Notes: a model not told the origin generated them from the sequence alone. Counted from the first letter of the stretch, positions 24,729-34,331 are shown. The stretch: 64,000 nucleotides of DNA from Spirosoma agri (GCF_010747415.1 NZ_JAAGNZ010000001.1:62001-126000), one strand, 5' to 3'. Made by a program: numbers and translations.

Positions 24729-26258
24729 CTATTGGGGCTGGTGTTCTTTCCGAAGCAAATCGTTGACCGTTTTGACCGGATTGAATGTGATCAGCGGAAC
24801 CTCCACGAAAATTGTGTTCCAATCGGCCATAGCGCCATTCCATAGACCAGGCAGCTCCTGGGCTTTGAGCTCCTTACCGTCCTTCGATTTGGCCGTGATA
24901 AATCCGGTTAGCGGATCGCGGTAATTGACCAGATCGTACTTACGACCGTGATGATCTTTCAGGCCACAAACCAGATCTACCGGGTTGAAGTGCGTCGCTT
25001 CGTCGAAAATGGCTTTCTGTTGCGGATTGTCCAGGTCAATCTGTGCCGATTCAACGACCTGAAGCGATACCGATCCATCCTGATTTCGGGCCCAGAAAGG
25101 ACCGCCACCGGGTTCGCCCACGTTTTTAACCATTCCGCAGGCGCGCACCGGACGATCTAGTTTCTTGCGGAAGTACGCTAGTTTTTCTTCTTTGCTAAGG
25201 TTCTCAAAGCCTTCGGGGGGGAGCGTGAACAGTGTCCGCCGGAACAACTCATCGGCTTCAGCCAGATAGCCGTCGCTTACCTCATGCTCACCTTCCAGCA
25301 AGCCCTGTAACCGGGCAATCTGCTGCTGTGCATCGAGCAGTACAGCCGCTAGAACTTTTTTATAAGTAACGGTTTGCTCTTTGATATCATCCGGAACAAC
25401 GTTGTCGATGTTCTTGATGAAGACGATATCCGCGTCAATGTCGTTGAGGTTCTCGATCAACGCACCGTGCCCCGCCGGGCGGAACAGCAGAGAGCCGTCG
25501 GGATTACGGAAGGGGGAATTGTCCGGATTAACCGAAATCGTATCCGTCGATTTTTTTTGCTCAGAAAAGCTGATCGCAAAGGTTACGCCAAGCCAGGCTT
25601 CATAATCAGCACGCTGCTCGTCGATGAGCGTTTCAAAGCGTTCACGGTGCTCGGGCGATACGGTGAAATGAAGTTTCACCAACCCGTCGGAATTGGCATA
25701 GGCCGCTCCCTCGACCAGATGTTCTTCAACGGGCGTACGTGGCCCGTCGGAATAGCGGTGAAACTTGAGTAGCCCTTTGGGCAGACTACCATATTCCAGC
25801 CCCTGGTCAGTCAGTAAGAACCGCAGAACCGTTTGACGAAGGGCTGGCTGCCAGTCGTTTTCGGCTACGGCTTTGTCTAGATCCTCGCCTTTGTCGGCCA
25901 TCACCGCTTTCAAATCATCGTAGAAGGCGAAGTCGGTTAACCGGGCAAAGAACTCGTCCGTCGCTTTGTCTGACTTACCATCCAGCGCGGCAAACAACGA
26001 CTTGAACATGCGGGTAGCGGCACCGGAAGCGGGGACAAATTTAACCAGATCGCGCTCATGAGCCGCTGTATCGAACCGATGAATATAGGCTGCCAGTTGA
26101 TCGTCATCGATGCGGACAATACCGTCGCCGATGGTAGCGGCTTTGATAACATTCAGATACGGGAAACCATTGACGAAGTACGCTATCTGCTTATCAATCT
26201 GCTCAGAGGAAACGCCCTGTGCCAGAATCTGGTCCTGATCTTGCTCAGTAAATTGCAT
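24729..26258 (-). CDS. DUF4301 family protein
   Basis: This 509-residue protein is recognisable as DUF4301, a conserved Bacteroidota family of unknown function. Marks include KFVPASGAATRMFKSL near residue 70, FRPAGHGALIENLND near 270 and KNVGEPGGGPFWARN near 385. These glycine-rich loops recall nucleotide- or sugar-phosphate-binding enzymes, but no activity can be assigned. It has no signal peptide and is probably cytoplasmic. ATG 26258 (MQFTEQDQDQILAQG) was preferred over an upstream in-frame ATG at 26324 because family proteins begin near this motif. It is transcribed divergently from the HAD gene. Confidence 0.85.
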   Translation of the reverse strand: MQFTEQDQDQILAQGVSSEQIDKQIAYFVNGFPYLNVIKAATIGDGIVRIDDDQLAAYIHRFDTAAHERDLVKFVPASGAATRMFKSLFAALDGKSDKATDEFFARLTDFAFYDDLKAVMADKGEDLDKAVAENDWQPALRQTVLRFLLTDQGLEYGSLPKGLLKFHRYSDGPRTPVEEHLVEGAAYANSDGLVKLHFTVSPEHRERFETLIDEQRADYEAWLGVTFAISFSEQKKSTDTISVNPDNSPFRNPDGSLLFRPAGHGALIENLNDIDADIVFIKNIDNVVPDDIKEQTVTYKKVLAAVLLDAQQQIARLQGLLEGEHEVSDGYLAEADELFRRTLFTLPPEGFENLSKEEKLAYFRKKLDRPVRACGMVKNVGEPGGGPFWARNQDGSVSLQVVESAQIDLDNPQQKAIFDEATHFNPVDLVCGLKDHHGRKYDLVNYRDPLTGFITAKSKDGKELKAQELPGLWNGAMADWNTIFVEVPLITFNPVKTVNDLLRKEHQPQ

Positions 26259-26443
26259 AAAGGGAATGGGAATAACAACGTTAGGAACGAAAGGCAAATT
26301 GGCTATTTCGCGATTATCACGCAAATCAAATTTTTGCTCAAGTGCGGTAATTTAGGGACTGGGAGACCAGCTAGTTGAGTTTAACCGGCGAATGGGAAAA
26401 TTGTTAACCCATATAAGGCTATTTCTGATTGGTCCGGTTCTTC

Positions 26444-26451
26444 TACCTTTG
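26444..26451 (+). promoter_or_regulatory. Possible -7 box of the HAD hydrolase gene
   Basis: TACCTTTG fits TAnnTTTG 22 bases before the ATG. A TTTC at 26422 lies 18 nt upstream in place of the -33 TTTG. Confidence 0.4.
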
Positions 26452-26473
26452 CCCCATATTCTATACGATTATC

Positions 26474-27181
26474 ATGAAGTTGATCGCCTTCGACGCCGAC
26501 GACACGCTGTGGGTCAATGAGCCTAATTACGTCAATGTGAAAGACAAACTGTGCGAACTGCTCTCGCACCATATCGACAAGAAAACCCTGTCGCACCGGT
26601 TTTATGATGCTCAGATACGTAATCTCCGGCTTTTTGGTTACGGAGCCAAAAGCTTTATTCTGTCCATGATCGAAACGGCGATCGAGCTGACGGATGGACG
26701 AATTACGGGGCACGAAATTCAGCAGATCATTGATGTCGGCAGGCAATTGCTGGATTTCCCCATCGACGTACTCGATGGGATTCCGGATGTTCTGGACACG
26801 CTTTCCCAACAGTTCGACCTGATGGTGCTGACAAAAGGGGATCTCTTCGATCAGGAGAGTAAGATCGCCCGGTCGGGGTTGGCCCACTATTTCAAGCACG
26901 TCGAGATCGTCAGTGAAAAGAACGAGCAGGCTTACCGGGGAATTTTGAAACGATACAACGTTCAGCCCAGCGAGTTTGTCATGATCGGTAACTCCCTGAA
27001 ATCAGATATTTTGCCAGTTGTGCACATTGGTGGGCGGGCTATTCACATTCCCTACTCGGTTACCTGGGAGCACGAGCGGGTCAGCGAGGAGCATCTGGTC
27101 GGAAAGTCGTTCACAACGCTGGAAAGCGCCCGTGAGCTGATCGATCTATTGACGAAGATGACGACTACTGACGTATTGTGA
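26474..27181 (+). CDS. HAD family hydrolase
   Basis: This 235-residue haloacid-dehalogenase-fold phosphatase has motif I FDADDTLW (nucleophile Asp in the first ten residues), motif II in VLTKGD, a later lysine in SEKNEQAYR, and the acidic motif GNSLKSDI. The cap is of the helical C1 type, as in YjjG or phosphoglycolate-like members. It is cytoplasmic; the substrate is probably a small phosphorylated metabolite and cannot be named. ATG 26474 starts exactly at the motif I strand. Its last 17 bases overlap the nitrilase-family gene on the other strand. Confidence 0.9.
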   Translation: MKLIAFDADDTLWVNEPNYVNVKDKLCELLSHHIDKKTLSHRFYDAQIRNLRLFGYGAKSFILSMIETAIELTDGRITGHEIQQIIDVGRQLLDFPIDVLDGIPDVLDTLSQQFDLMVLTKGDLFDQESKIARSGLAHYFKHVEIVSEKNEQAYRGILKRYNVQPSEFVMIGNSLKSDILPVVHIGGRAIHIPYSVTWEHERVSEEHLVGKSFTTLESARELIDLLTKMTTTDVL

Positions 27182-27950
27182 AGGCGTCGGCATCCAGATT
27201 GGCCGGAAATTTTTCGCGGAAAGTCCGCAAATCGTCCAGTGATAGCGTTTGCTGATGAATCGCTTCACGATCGGTCTGCCTGAACAGAACATCACCTTTG
27301 AAGTCAATCAGGGCGGAGTCACCGGCGTAAACATGACCATTTCCGTCTTCGCCGACGCGGTTAACGCCAGCCACGTAACTCAGGTTTTCGATGGCACGCG
27401 CCTGAAGGAGTGTATTCCAGGCCGTGCGTCGGGGAGCAGGCCAGTTGGCTACGTAGAGCAGCAGATCGTACGCAAAATCGGTGGACGTTTCGGTTCGGTT
27501 ACGACTCCAGACCGGGAAGCGCAGATCGTAGCAGATGAGCGGGCAGATCCGCCAGCCTTTCCATTCTTTGATCAGTCGCTGTTCGCCGGCGGTGTAGATA
27601 CCATCTTCGCCCGCCATCCGAAACAAATGCCGTTTGTCGTAGCTGTCGAACTGTCCATCGGGCTGCATCCAGATGAGACGGTTGAAATAGCTATTTTTTT
27701 CCTTCACCACGTAACTACCCGTAACGACGGCTCTGGTCTGGGCTGCCATCTGTTTCAACCATCGGAACGTTGTCAGGTTCATTGGCTCGGCCATCGCCTG
27801 CGCGTCCATGGTGAAGCCAGTGGTGAACATTTCGGGAAGAACGATCAGGTCGGTCGGTTCGGCCAGGGAAAAAATCTGCTCCTCCAGCATCGCCCGATTC
27901 GCCACGGGATCGTGCCAGTATAAGGTAGGCTGAAGGAGCGTGATATTCAT
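27165..27950 (-). CDS. Nitrilase family amidohydrolase (omega-amidase-like)
   Basis: This 261-residue carbon-nitrogen hydrolase has the full catalytic triad: Glu40 in VLPEMF, Lys106 in YDKRHLF and Cys140 in LICYDLRFP. The overall pattern and the DLRFPVWSRN segment are closest to YafV/Nit2-type omega-amidases, which hydrolyse 2-oxoglutaramate or 2-oxosuccinamate in the cytoplasm. It follows the def gene by 45 bp in a ruvX-def-nitrilase run. The omega-amidase assignment is by resemblance. Confidence 0.92.
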   Translation of the reverse strand: MNITLLQPTLYWHDPVANRAMLEEQIFSLAEPTDLIVLPEMFTTGFTMDAQAMAEPMNLTTFRWLKQMAAQTRAVVTGSYVVKEKNSYFNRLIWMQPDGQFDSYDKRHLFRMAGEDGIYTAGEQRLIKEWKGWRICPLICYDLRFPVWSRNRTETSTDFAYDLLLYVANWPAPRRTAWNTLLQARAIENLSYVAGVNRVGEDGNGHVYAGDSALIDFKGDVLFRQTDREAIHQQTLSLDDLRTFREKFPANLDADAFTIRQ

Positions 27951-27995
27951 GAGTGATGGCCGGACTGGTAGTTGCTCAACTGACTGGCAGCGGTA

Positions 27996-28568
27996 TTACT
28001 TCGGAAACTTCATCCGGTATTCTGCGTCGGTCTTTCCTTTCGTGATGTCGGAGAGTTTTTTCTTGATCAGCTGCCGGCGGAGCGTGGGCAGGTAATCGGT
28101 AAAGAGTTTACCTTCCAGATGGTCATACTCATGCTGGATAATGCGGGCCGCCATGCCATCGTATTCTTCCTCGTGCTCGTTCCAGTCAGTATCCAGGTAA
28201 CGGATAACGATAATTTCGGGTCTGAACACTTCACCCCGAATACCGGGAATGCTCAGGCAGCCTTCTTCAAAGCCCCAGTCATCGCCAGCTTCTTCAATGA
28301 TTTCAGGATTGATAAAGACCTTTTTGAACCCAATCAGGCTCTGATCGATGTCTTCTTCTTCCTCATCTTCGTTCAGTGGTTCGCCATCGACCACGAACAT
28401 ACGAACGCTTTGACCAACCTGCGGTGCCGCCAATCCGATACCTGAGGCCGCATACATGGTGTCGTACATGTTTTCACTCAAGGTCTTGACATCAAGACTA
28501 CCGGGTTCAATGTTTTTGGCCCGTTTTCGCAGTACCGGGTCACCGTAGGCAATTATTGGGAGAATCAT
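27996..28568 (-). CDS. def: Peptide deformylase
   Basis: This 190-residue iron/zinc enzyme removes the formyl group from nascent proteins. All three family motifs are present: GIGLAAPQVG (43-52), EGCLSIPG with metal-binding Cys104, and QHEYDHLEG with His146, Glu147 and His150. An acidic insertion (about residues 67-75, rich in Glu/Asp) lies between motifs 1 and 2. ATG 28568 (MILPIIAYGDPVLR) matches the conserved start; an upstream in-frame ATG adds ten residues. It lies between ruvX and the nitrilase-like gene in the same direction. Confidence 0.97.
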   Translation of the reverse strand: MILPIIAYGDPVLRKRAKNIEPGSLDVKTLSENMYDTMYAASGIGLAAPQVGQSVRMFVVDGEPLNEDEEEEDIDQSLIGFKKVFINPEIIEEAGDDWGFEEGCLSIPGIRGEVFRPEIIVIRYLDTDWNEHEEEYDGMAARIIQHEYDHLEGKLFTDYLPTLRRQLIKKKLSDITKGKTDAEYRMKFPK

Positions 28569-28637
28569 ATCTTTAATAATGATCGATAACGAACGCATAA
28601 TAGCTGAGTGCGGACTGACTCATACCGGATATGGTCA

Positions 28638-29057
28638 TCATCGATCTTTTTTGCTTTCCATATACGACTGAAGAATGATCGTAGCACTGACTTTGTCAAT
28701 ATTACCCTTCACCCGACGGTCTTTTTTACTGCTTCCACTGGCAATCATCGCTTGCAGCGCCATAACTGACGTGAAGCGTTCATCATGCCAATAAACCGGA
28801 ATCTCGGGCAAAGCGTTCTGCAAATGCGTCACGAACTTCCGAACGCGGGGGGTGTTGTCCGTGTCCGTTCCATCGAGCCGCTTGGGCAATCCAACGATAA
28901 ACGCTTCGACCAGTTCACGGGCGACGTATGCTTTCAGGTACTTGATCAGTTCATGAGACGGCACGGTTTCCAGCGCCGAAGCAATGAGCTGCAACGGGTC
29001 CGTTACTGCAATACCCGTCCGTTTTGCTCCGTAATCGATAGCTAAGAGTCGCGCCAT
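28638..29057 (-). CDS. ruvX: Putative Holliday junction resolvase RuvX/YqgF
   Basis: This 139-residue RNase H-fold protein of the YqgF family acts in pre-16S rRNA processing and/or Holliday junction resolution. Seen are the N-terminal LAIDYGAKRTGIAV strand with the first catalytic Asp, VGLPKRLDGTD, and the acidic HDERFTSVMA motif. The length is normal. A TACCTTTG box on the minus strand (29073-29066) lies about 10 bases before the ATG and may be its promoter. It heads the ruvX-def-nitrilase run with a 69-bp gap to def. Confidence 0.93.
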   Translation of the reverse strand: MARLLAIDYGAKRTGIAVTDPLQLIASALETVPSHELIKYLKAYVARELVEAFIVGLPKRLDGTDTDNTPRVRKFVTHLQNALPEIPVYWHDERFTSVMALQAMIASGSSKKDRRVKGNIDKVSATIILQSYMESKKDR

Positions 29058-29299
29058 ATCAAGCGCAAAGGTACAACATTGAGGGAAGTTTGAGGATACT
29101 ATTTTGTCACAGTGTCAGAAGTTCGCGTAGTTGAAACACACGAATACAGACCAGTTATGAAACAGGCTAATGCTCATTCGCTCTGGTTTGCAACTGTAAA
29201 TTGACCAGCATTTTGGCCTAATCAAGATCCCGCCTGGGCCTGGTGTCTACGGTAACGGGCCAATCGGGAGCTTAGTCTAGCTAAACCGTTGGTAGAGCG

Positions 29300-30469
29300 C
29301 TAGTTCGAGTTGATAGTAGAGACCGTCAAGTCGGACTGAGGTGCGAAATTCCGCTGCCGGTTCGCCAGCCGCTCGTGAATGGGTCCGGATTTTTCTTTCA
29401 GGAAGCCCCCTGATCCGTTCGTGAAAAACGCCTTTATCTCAGCCATGATGGATAGGGCAATTTCGTCGGGTGTTTCGGCCCCCAGATCCAGACCAATGGG
29501 CGCATGAACCCGGTCCAGCCCCGCTTCGGAAAAAGTCAATCCATCCTTTTCAAACTCGGCCTGCATCTTATCAAACCGTTTGCGCGGACCTAACATGCCA
29601 ATGTAGGGAACATCAGTCGTTAATAGTGCCTGTAGGACAGCCCGGTCGTAATTGAAATTATGCGACATCAGTACAGCCGCTGTTCGGTTCGTAATCGTAA
29701 GCTTATCGAGAACGGCCTGCCGATCGGCAAAAAGTACGCAGGTGGCGACCGGAAACCGCTTGGGAGCCAGATGGGCCACACAATCGTCGGTGACGGTAAC
29801 GTGCCAGCCAAGATCGCGGGCCAGCTTCGCCACGGGAACCACATCGTAGCCAGCGCCAAAAATAACCAGTTCGATACCGGGGTCGATCCGCTCAATGAAC
29901 ACCTCCGCACTTCCTGCTTCTACGGAGTAAGCCTGCGTCAACGGTTTGCCCGTGTCGAAGACCGTCAACATATCATCCTGTAACCAGTCTGGAATCAGAT
30001 TGGCCGTCTGATCGGTAAGAACGAATCGATTTCCCGCGCTGAGGCCGGTAGAGTCATCGCTTTTCAAGACGGTCGCCAGCACCCGAACGTCGCGTTTTTG
30101 AATGAATTCATCCAATAACGCCACTGGATTCTGAGCATCGGTTGGATCGATCGGTTCAATCAGAATGTCAATGATACCGTTGCACCCCAGCCCAACACCG
30201 AAGCTGTTCGCACCGTCATCCATCGTGTCATAAGTGACAACGATGGGCGCGCCATCGAGCATCACCTGACGCGCTTTCCGGAGTGCATCACCTTCCAGGC
30301 AGCCGCCACTGATGGCCCCTTCCCAGCGTCCATCGTCGGTAATCAGCATCCGCGCACCTGGCCGACGGTATGACGATCCTTCGACCCACACAACGGTAGC
30401 CAATGCGGCTTTGCGTTGCGAAAAGTCGATTTGCCCAAAAACCTCAACAATGCGGACTATTTCTTTCAT
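29300..30469 (-). CDS. XdhC/CoxI family protein
   Basis: This protein of about 389 residues belongs to the family that helps mature molybdenum hydroxylases such as xanthine dehydrogenase. The N-terminal domain has ATVVWVEGSSYRRPGARML and GAISGGCLEGD. The C-terminal Rossmann domain has VIFGAGYDVVPVAKLA and a terminal GLDLGAETPDEIALSIMAEI. ATG 30469 (MKEIVRIVEV) was chosen over a longer frame because it matches family starts. No molybdopterin enzyme or cofactor-insertion gene is adjacent, so its partner lies elsewhere. Cytoplasmic. Confidence 0.9.
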   Translation of the reverse strand: MKEIVRIVEVFGQIDFSQRKAALATVVWVEGSSYRRPGARMLITDDGRWEGAISGGCLEGDALRKARQVMLDGAPIVVTYDTMDDGANSFGVGLGCNGIIDILIEPIDPTDAQNPVALLDEFIQKRDVRVLATVLKSDDSTGLSAGNRFVLTDQTANLIPDWLQDDMLTVFDTGKPLTQAYSVEAGSAEVFIERIDPGIELVIFGAGYDVVPVAKLARDLGWHVTVTDDCVAHLAPKRFPVATCVLFADRQAVLDKLTITNRTAAVLMSHNFNYDRAVLQALLTTDVPYIGMLGPRKRFDKMQAEFEKDGLTFSEAGLDRVHAPIGLDLGAETPDEIALSIMAEIKAFFTNGSGGFLKEKSGPIHERLANRQRNFAPQSDLTVSTINSN

Positions 30470-30939
30470 GAACGATGATGCTTTTTTGACCGGGATAGGA
30501 CCCCCGTTCGTCGTGCTATCCCGGCTGGAATAGAGGTAATACAAGAACTATAACGGTATCGATACGAATCTGTTTTATGTATTGAGGATAGCTTACCCGC
30601 CTGAGAAGGATTATCCAGATCAAACATGAGCATTGGGTGGGATGGCCAGAATCGCGCTCAATCATTCGCCTGTCTTCTGTTGACATAAGTTCATTACCAG
30701 CAGGTAGCTCAAGTTACGCAATTTTGTCCGAATAGTCTCTACACAACGCATTCCAGATCATGTAGCGGATGGTAAATCACCCCCCATTCATATAGTCCAG
30801 ATCAATAGCCCCCGTGTGACTATTTGTCCCCCGTGCGTCAGTCCATAAACTTCCGGTATGGCGATTGAGCACGAACGGCTGGTTTACGGTCTAAAAAGCT
30901 CGATTCCTTAACATAAAGACGCATCCGACGGTTGTGTAC
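30470..30939. other. Intergenic region between the XdhC and Gfo/Idh genes
   Basis: 470 bases between divergent genes. I see no supported gene, no strong hairpin and no clear TTTG/TAnnTTTG promoter pair. A C-rich stretch on the plus strand (about 30777-30830) has repeated CCCCC runs with no recognised role. Confidence 0.5.
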
Positions 30940-32112
30940 ATGGATACAACACACAAGACTATGGAAACAACCTCGGCAAAAGAACGCGAAATCGGAATTG
31001 GAGTTATTGGTATGGGTGGCTTTGGTCTGTTTGCCGTTCAGCAATTTTTACAGACACCTCATACAAAACTGGTGGCCATTGCCGGATCGAAACGGGAAGA
31101 GGCCGTTCGAACAGCCAAGCGATTCGGAGCCGAGCAGTTGGGTAGTCTTGAAGAATTAGTGAGTCATCCGGGGGTCGATGTGGTCTACATTGCCACACCA
31201 CCGTTTCTGCATTACGAGCAGGCCATGCTGGCTCTGAACGCAGGTAAACACGTAATCTGCGAAAAACCGCTGGCCATGAATCCCGAACAGGGTCAGGAAA
31301 TGCTTGACACCGCCCGGCAAAAGGGTCTGCTGATGGTCACGAACCTGATGCAGCGGTACAACCCGATGTTTGCTCGTATTAAACACCTGATCGATAAAAA
31401 GTTACTCGGCGATTTTCTGCACGGCTATTTCGAAAACTACGCCGGTGATGAAGGATTATCGCCTGAGCATTGGTTCTGGGATCGGGAAAAGAGCGGTGGT
31501 ATTTTTATCGAACACGGTGTCCACTTCTTCGATATGTTTGCGGGCTGGCTCGGTCAGGGAACCGTTAAAGCGGCTCAGATCGTGAAACGTCCGGACAGCC
31601 AAGATATTGAAGATCAGGTTCAGGCTACGGTTGAATACGGTGACGATGAAACGGGTCGAAAACTGGTTAACTTCTACCATGGCTTTACCCAGACGGGCCG
31701 CATGGATCGGCAGGAAATGCGTCTTCTTTTTGAGCGGGGTGACATTACCCTTCAGGAATGGGTACCAACCCGAATGGTCCTGCGCTGTGTTGCCGATGAA
31801 GAAACGACTCGCGCCTTACTGGATTTGTTCCCCGGTGCCCAATTGAACGTAACCGCCAATATTGGTGGCAAGGATCAGCCGTTGCGCGGACGTCATAAGG
31901 AGTTCAACGCTTACCAGCAGATAGAGATCAAATTCGGGTTTGAAATAGAGAAGCAGCATCTCTACAGCGAGTTGCTCCGGCTTATGTTCCGGGATCAGGT
32001 CAACGCCATTCATTACCCTGAAATGCACCGAATTATTCGGGAAGAAAACGGATTGGACTCGTTGCAAACCGCCGTAGATGCAGATCAGATGGCTCGACAG
32101 TCATTCGAATAA
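30940..32112 (+). CDS. Gfo/Idh/MocA family oxidoreductase
   Basis: This NAD(P)-dependent sugar or cyclitol dehydrogenase has about 390 residues. The Rossmann motif IGVIGMGGFG is near the N terminus, the EKPLAMN motif (VICEKPLAMNPEQ) is near residue 110, and the catalytic region IFIEHGVHFFDMFAGWLG is near residue 190. It has no signal peptide and should be cytoplasmic. The start is unsure: a GTG at 30934, ATG 30940 and ATG 30961 (METTSAKE) are all in frame, and none has a convincing ribosome site. The substrate is unknown; the amino-sugar gene downstream may point to sugar metabolism. Confidence 0.88.
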   Translation: MDTTHKTMETTSAKEREIGIGVIGMGGFGLFAVQQFLQTPHTKLVAIAGSKREEAVRTAKRFGAEQLGSLEELVSHPGVDVVYIATPPFLHYEQAMLALNAGKHVICEKPLAMNPEQGQEMLDTARQKGLLMVTNLMQRYNPMFARIKHLIDKKLLGDFLHGYFENYAGDEGLSPEHWFWDREKSGGIFIEHGVHFFDMFAGWLGQGTVKAAQIVKRPDSQDIEDQVQATVEYGDDETGRKLVNFYHGFTQTGRMDRQEMRLLFERGDITLQEWVPTRMVLRCVADEETTRALLDLFPGAQLNVTANIGGKDQPLRGRHKEFNAYQQIEIKFGFEIEKQHLYSELLRLMFRDQVNAIHYPEMHRIIREENGLDSLQTAVDADQMARQSFE

Positions 32113-32236
32113 AAGGGTTGGTGGGACACATTAATAAAAAAATTTAAAAATATGGGCTGACAAGCCTTTCGGGCAGTACGAACTCCCTGATTTTTTGCGA
32201 CATTTGCGCTGTCTTACCAATTCCTCCGCATAGCGC

Positions 32237-34258
32237 ATGACCTCGGAGTCTCAACTACTCGACAACCCGGACGGGCAACTACCAGGCGACTTATTGACCG
32301 GCACGTCCATGCTGGGCACATCCATGCTGGGCGTGGATTCACCTACGGGTGGTCCAATCCAGTCGGCCATTACGTACGAAAAAATTCCTACTCACATCTA
32401 TGCCGATGCCAAAGATGCATCGCGGGCTGTGGCTCAGGAAATTGCAGACTTGATTCGGCAGAAACAAAGCGAAAACAAACCCTGCGTATTAGGGCTGGCA
32501 ACCGGGTCATCACCCAAAACGGTTTATGCCGAACTCATTCGGATGCACCGCGAAGAAGGCCTGAGCTTTCATAATGTCGTTTCGTTCAATCTGGACGAAT
32601 ATTATCCTATGGAGCCTGATTCGCTGCAAAGCTACTGGCGGTTCATGCGGGAGCAATTGTTCGATCACGTTGACATTCCGAAAGGAAACTATAACGTACC
32701 GGACGGAACCCTTCGACCCGACGAGGTTGCCGGATTTTCGAAGAAATACGAAGCGGCCATTGAAGCCGCTGGCGGACTGGACTTTCAGCTGCTCGGTATC
32801 GGTGGTAACGGCCACATCGGCTTCAATGAACCGGGGTCGCTCGTCAATTCGCACACGCGGTTGATGATGCTCGACAACTCGACCCGAGCCGCAGCCGCAG
32901 CCGATTTTGGTGGTCTTCCAAAAACACCCCGTAAAGCCATTACCATGGGCGTTTCCAGCATCCTGGGTGCTCGGCGTGTGGTGTTGCTGGCCTGGGGCGA
33001 ACGCAAAGCACCTGTTATTCGTAGTGCCGTTGAGGGACTGGTTACTGAACTAAACCCAGCCTCGTATCTGCAAACGCATCCGAACGCCCTGTTTGTGATC
33101 GATACCGCAGCGGCTTCTGAGCTGACCCGTATGAAAACACCCTGGTTGGTGGATTCGGTTGTATGGGACAACAATATGAAGAAGAAGGCGGTCACGTATC
33201 TGTCACTAGCCCTTAGCAAACCAATTCTGAAGCTGACGGACCGCGACTACAACGACAACGGTATGAGTGACCTGCTGGCCCAGTATGGTCAGTCGTACGA
33301 CATCAATATCGACGTTTTCAACCAGCTTCAGCATACCATTACGGGCTGGCCGGGTGGTAAACCCAACGCCGACGATACCAACCGTCCGGAACGGGCGCAA
33401 CCCGCCAAAAAACGGTGCTTGATCTTTAGTCCGCACCCCGATGATGATATTATCTCGATGGGCGGTACGTTCCAGCGTCTTGTCGATCAGGGTCACGAAG
33501 TACACATCGGTTATCAGACATCGGGCAACATTGCCGTTGCGGATGATGAAGCCCTGCGTTTTGCTGACTACGTTGTCGATTTCAATACCAAGTTTGGCAT
33601 TGATAGTCCCGAAGCAACCCGGATTTTCCAGGATGCCGCTGCATCGCTGCGGGAAAAGAACGATAGCGAAATGGATACCATTGAAGTACGCTACGTGAAA
33701 GGACTGATTCGCATGGGCGAAGCAAAGTCTACCTGTCGGTTCGTAGGTATTCCGGTTACGCAGGCTCACTTCATGAACATGCCTTTCTACGAGACGGGCA
33801 AAGTGGCCAAAAAACCGCTCAGCGAGGCCGATATACAGATCACAATGGCCGTAATCGAAGCGATCAAGCCGCATCAGATCTACGCAGCTGGGGATCTTGC
33901 CGATCCGCACGGTACGCACAAAGTGTGCCTGGACGCTGTGCTCGAAGCCGTTCGTCGCCTGAAAGATAAAGACTTCATGAAAGATTGCTGGGTTTGGCTT
34001 TATCGCGGAGCCTGGGCGGAGTGGGATATTCACGAAATCGAAATGGCCGTACCAATGTCGCCCGATCAGGTGACGAAAAAACGGTTCGGTATCTTCAAGC
34101 ACCAGTCGCAGAAAGATGGCGTCGTGTATCAGGGAACCGATTCGCGGGAGTTCTGGCAACGTGCCGAAGAGCGCAACCGGGGCACGGCGGAACTGTACAA
34201 CCGATTAGGTTTGGCCGAATACGAAGCTATGGAAGCTTTCGTCCGCTGGCGCTTCTAA
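32237..34258 (+). CDS. Glucosamine-6-phosphate deaminase / PIG-L deacetylase-like fusion
   Basis: This 673-residue two-domain protein has a NagB-like deaminase at about residues 50-330, with GLATGSSPKTVYAEL, FNLDEYYP and GIGGNGHIGFNEPGS. After a linker rich in Gly/Pro/Asn there is a PIG-L/LmbE deacetylase-like domain (about 395-670) with FSPHPDDDIISMGG and ADPHGTHK metal motifs. The two activities would fit consecutive steps on N-acetylglucosamine derivatives, although classical deacetylation of GlcNAc-6-P uses NagA. Such fusions occur across Bacteroidota. The first 45 residues are poorly conserved and contain a tandem repeat. A good terminator follows. Confidence 0.9.
   Translation: MTSESQLLDNPDGQLPGDLLTGTSMLGTSMLGVDSPTGGPIQSAITYEKIPTHIYADAKDASRAVAQEIADLIRQKQSENKPCVLGLATGSSPKTVYAELIRMHREEGLSFHNVVSFNLDEYYPMEPDSLQSYWRFMREQLFDHVDIPKGNYNVPDGTLRPDEVAGFSKKYEAAIEAAGGLDFQLLGIGGNGHIGFNEPGSLVNSHTRLMMLDNSTRAAAAADFGGLPKTPRKAITMGVSSILGARRVVLLAWGERKAPVIRSAVEGLVTELNPASYLQTHPNALFVIDTAAASELTRMKTPWLVDSVVWDNNMKKKAVTYLSLALSKPILKLTDRDYNDNGMSDLLAQYGQSYDINIDVFNQLQHTITGWPGGKPNADDTNRPERAQPAKKRCLIFSPHPDDDIISMGGTFQRLVDQGHEVHIGYQTSGNIAVADDEALRFADYVVDFNTKFGIDSPEATRIFQDAAASLREKNDSEMDTIEVRYVKGLIRMGEAKSTCRFVGIPVTQAHFMNMPFYETGKVAKKPLSEADIQITMAVIEAIKPHQIYAAGDLADPHGTHKVCLDAVLEAVRRLKDKDFMKDCWVWLYRGAWAEWDIHEIEMAVPMSPDQVTKKRFGIFKHQSQKDGVVYQGTDSREFWQRAEERNRGTAELYNRLGLAEYEAMEAFVRWRF
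32300..32329 (+). repeat. 15-bp tandem repeat inside the nagB-like gene
   Basis: Two adjacent copies of GGCACRTCCATGCTG differ at one base and encode GTSML twice in the non-conserved N-terminal extension. Copy-number change would keep the frame. Confidence 0.85.
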
Positions 34259-34292
34259 CGTACTACGGACTGCTAAGTATAAAATTGAGTAC

Positions 34293-34331
34293 TGCCTGCC
34301 CCAATCTGGAATAGAGAGGGCAGGCTTTTTT
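34293..34331 (+). terminator. Terminator after the NagB/PIG-L fusion gene
   Basis: GCCTGCCC (34294-34301) pairs perfectly with GGGCAGGC (34318-34325), and six T residues follow at once. Confidence 0.88.

Noticed and set aside
29245..29315. tRNA-like D-arm fragment (GTTGGTAGAGCGC followed by TTCGA)
   Set aside because: No cloverleaf with acceptor and anticodon stems could be built, and it runs into the XdhC-like coding end; probably chance or a very old remnant.
33206..34159. Long open frame (317 codons) opposite the PIG-L-like domain
   Set aside because: Length results from codon bias of the real gene on the plus strand; the sequence resembles no protein family and all NagB/PIG-L motifs are on the plus strand.
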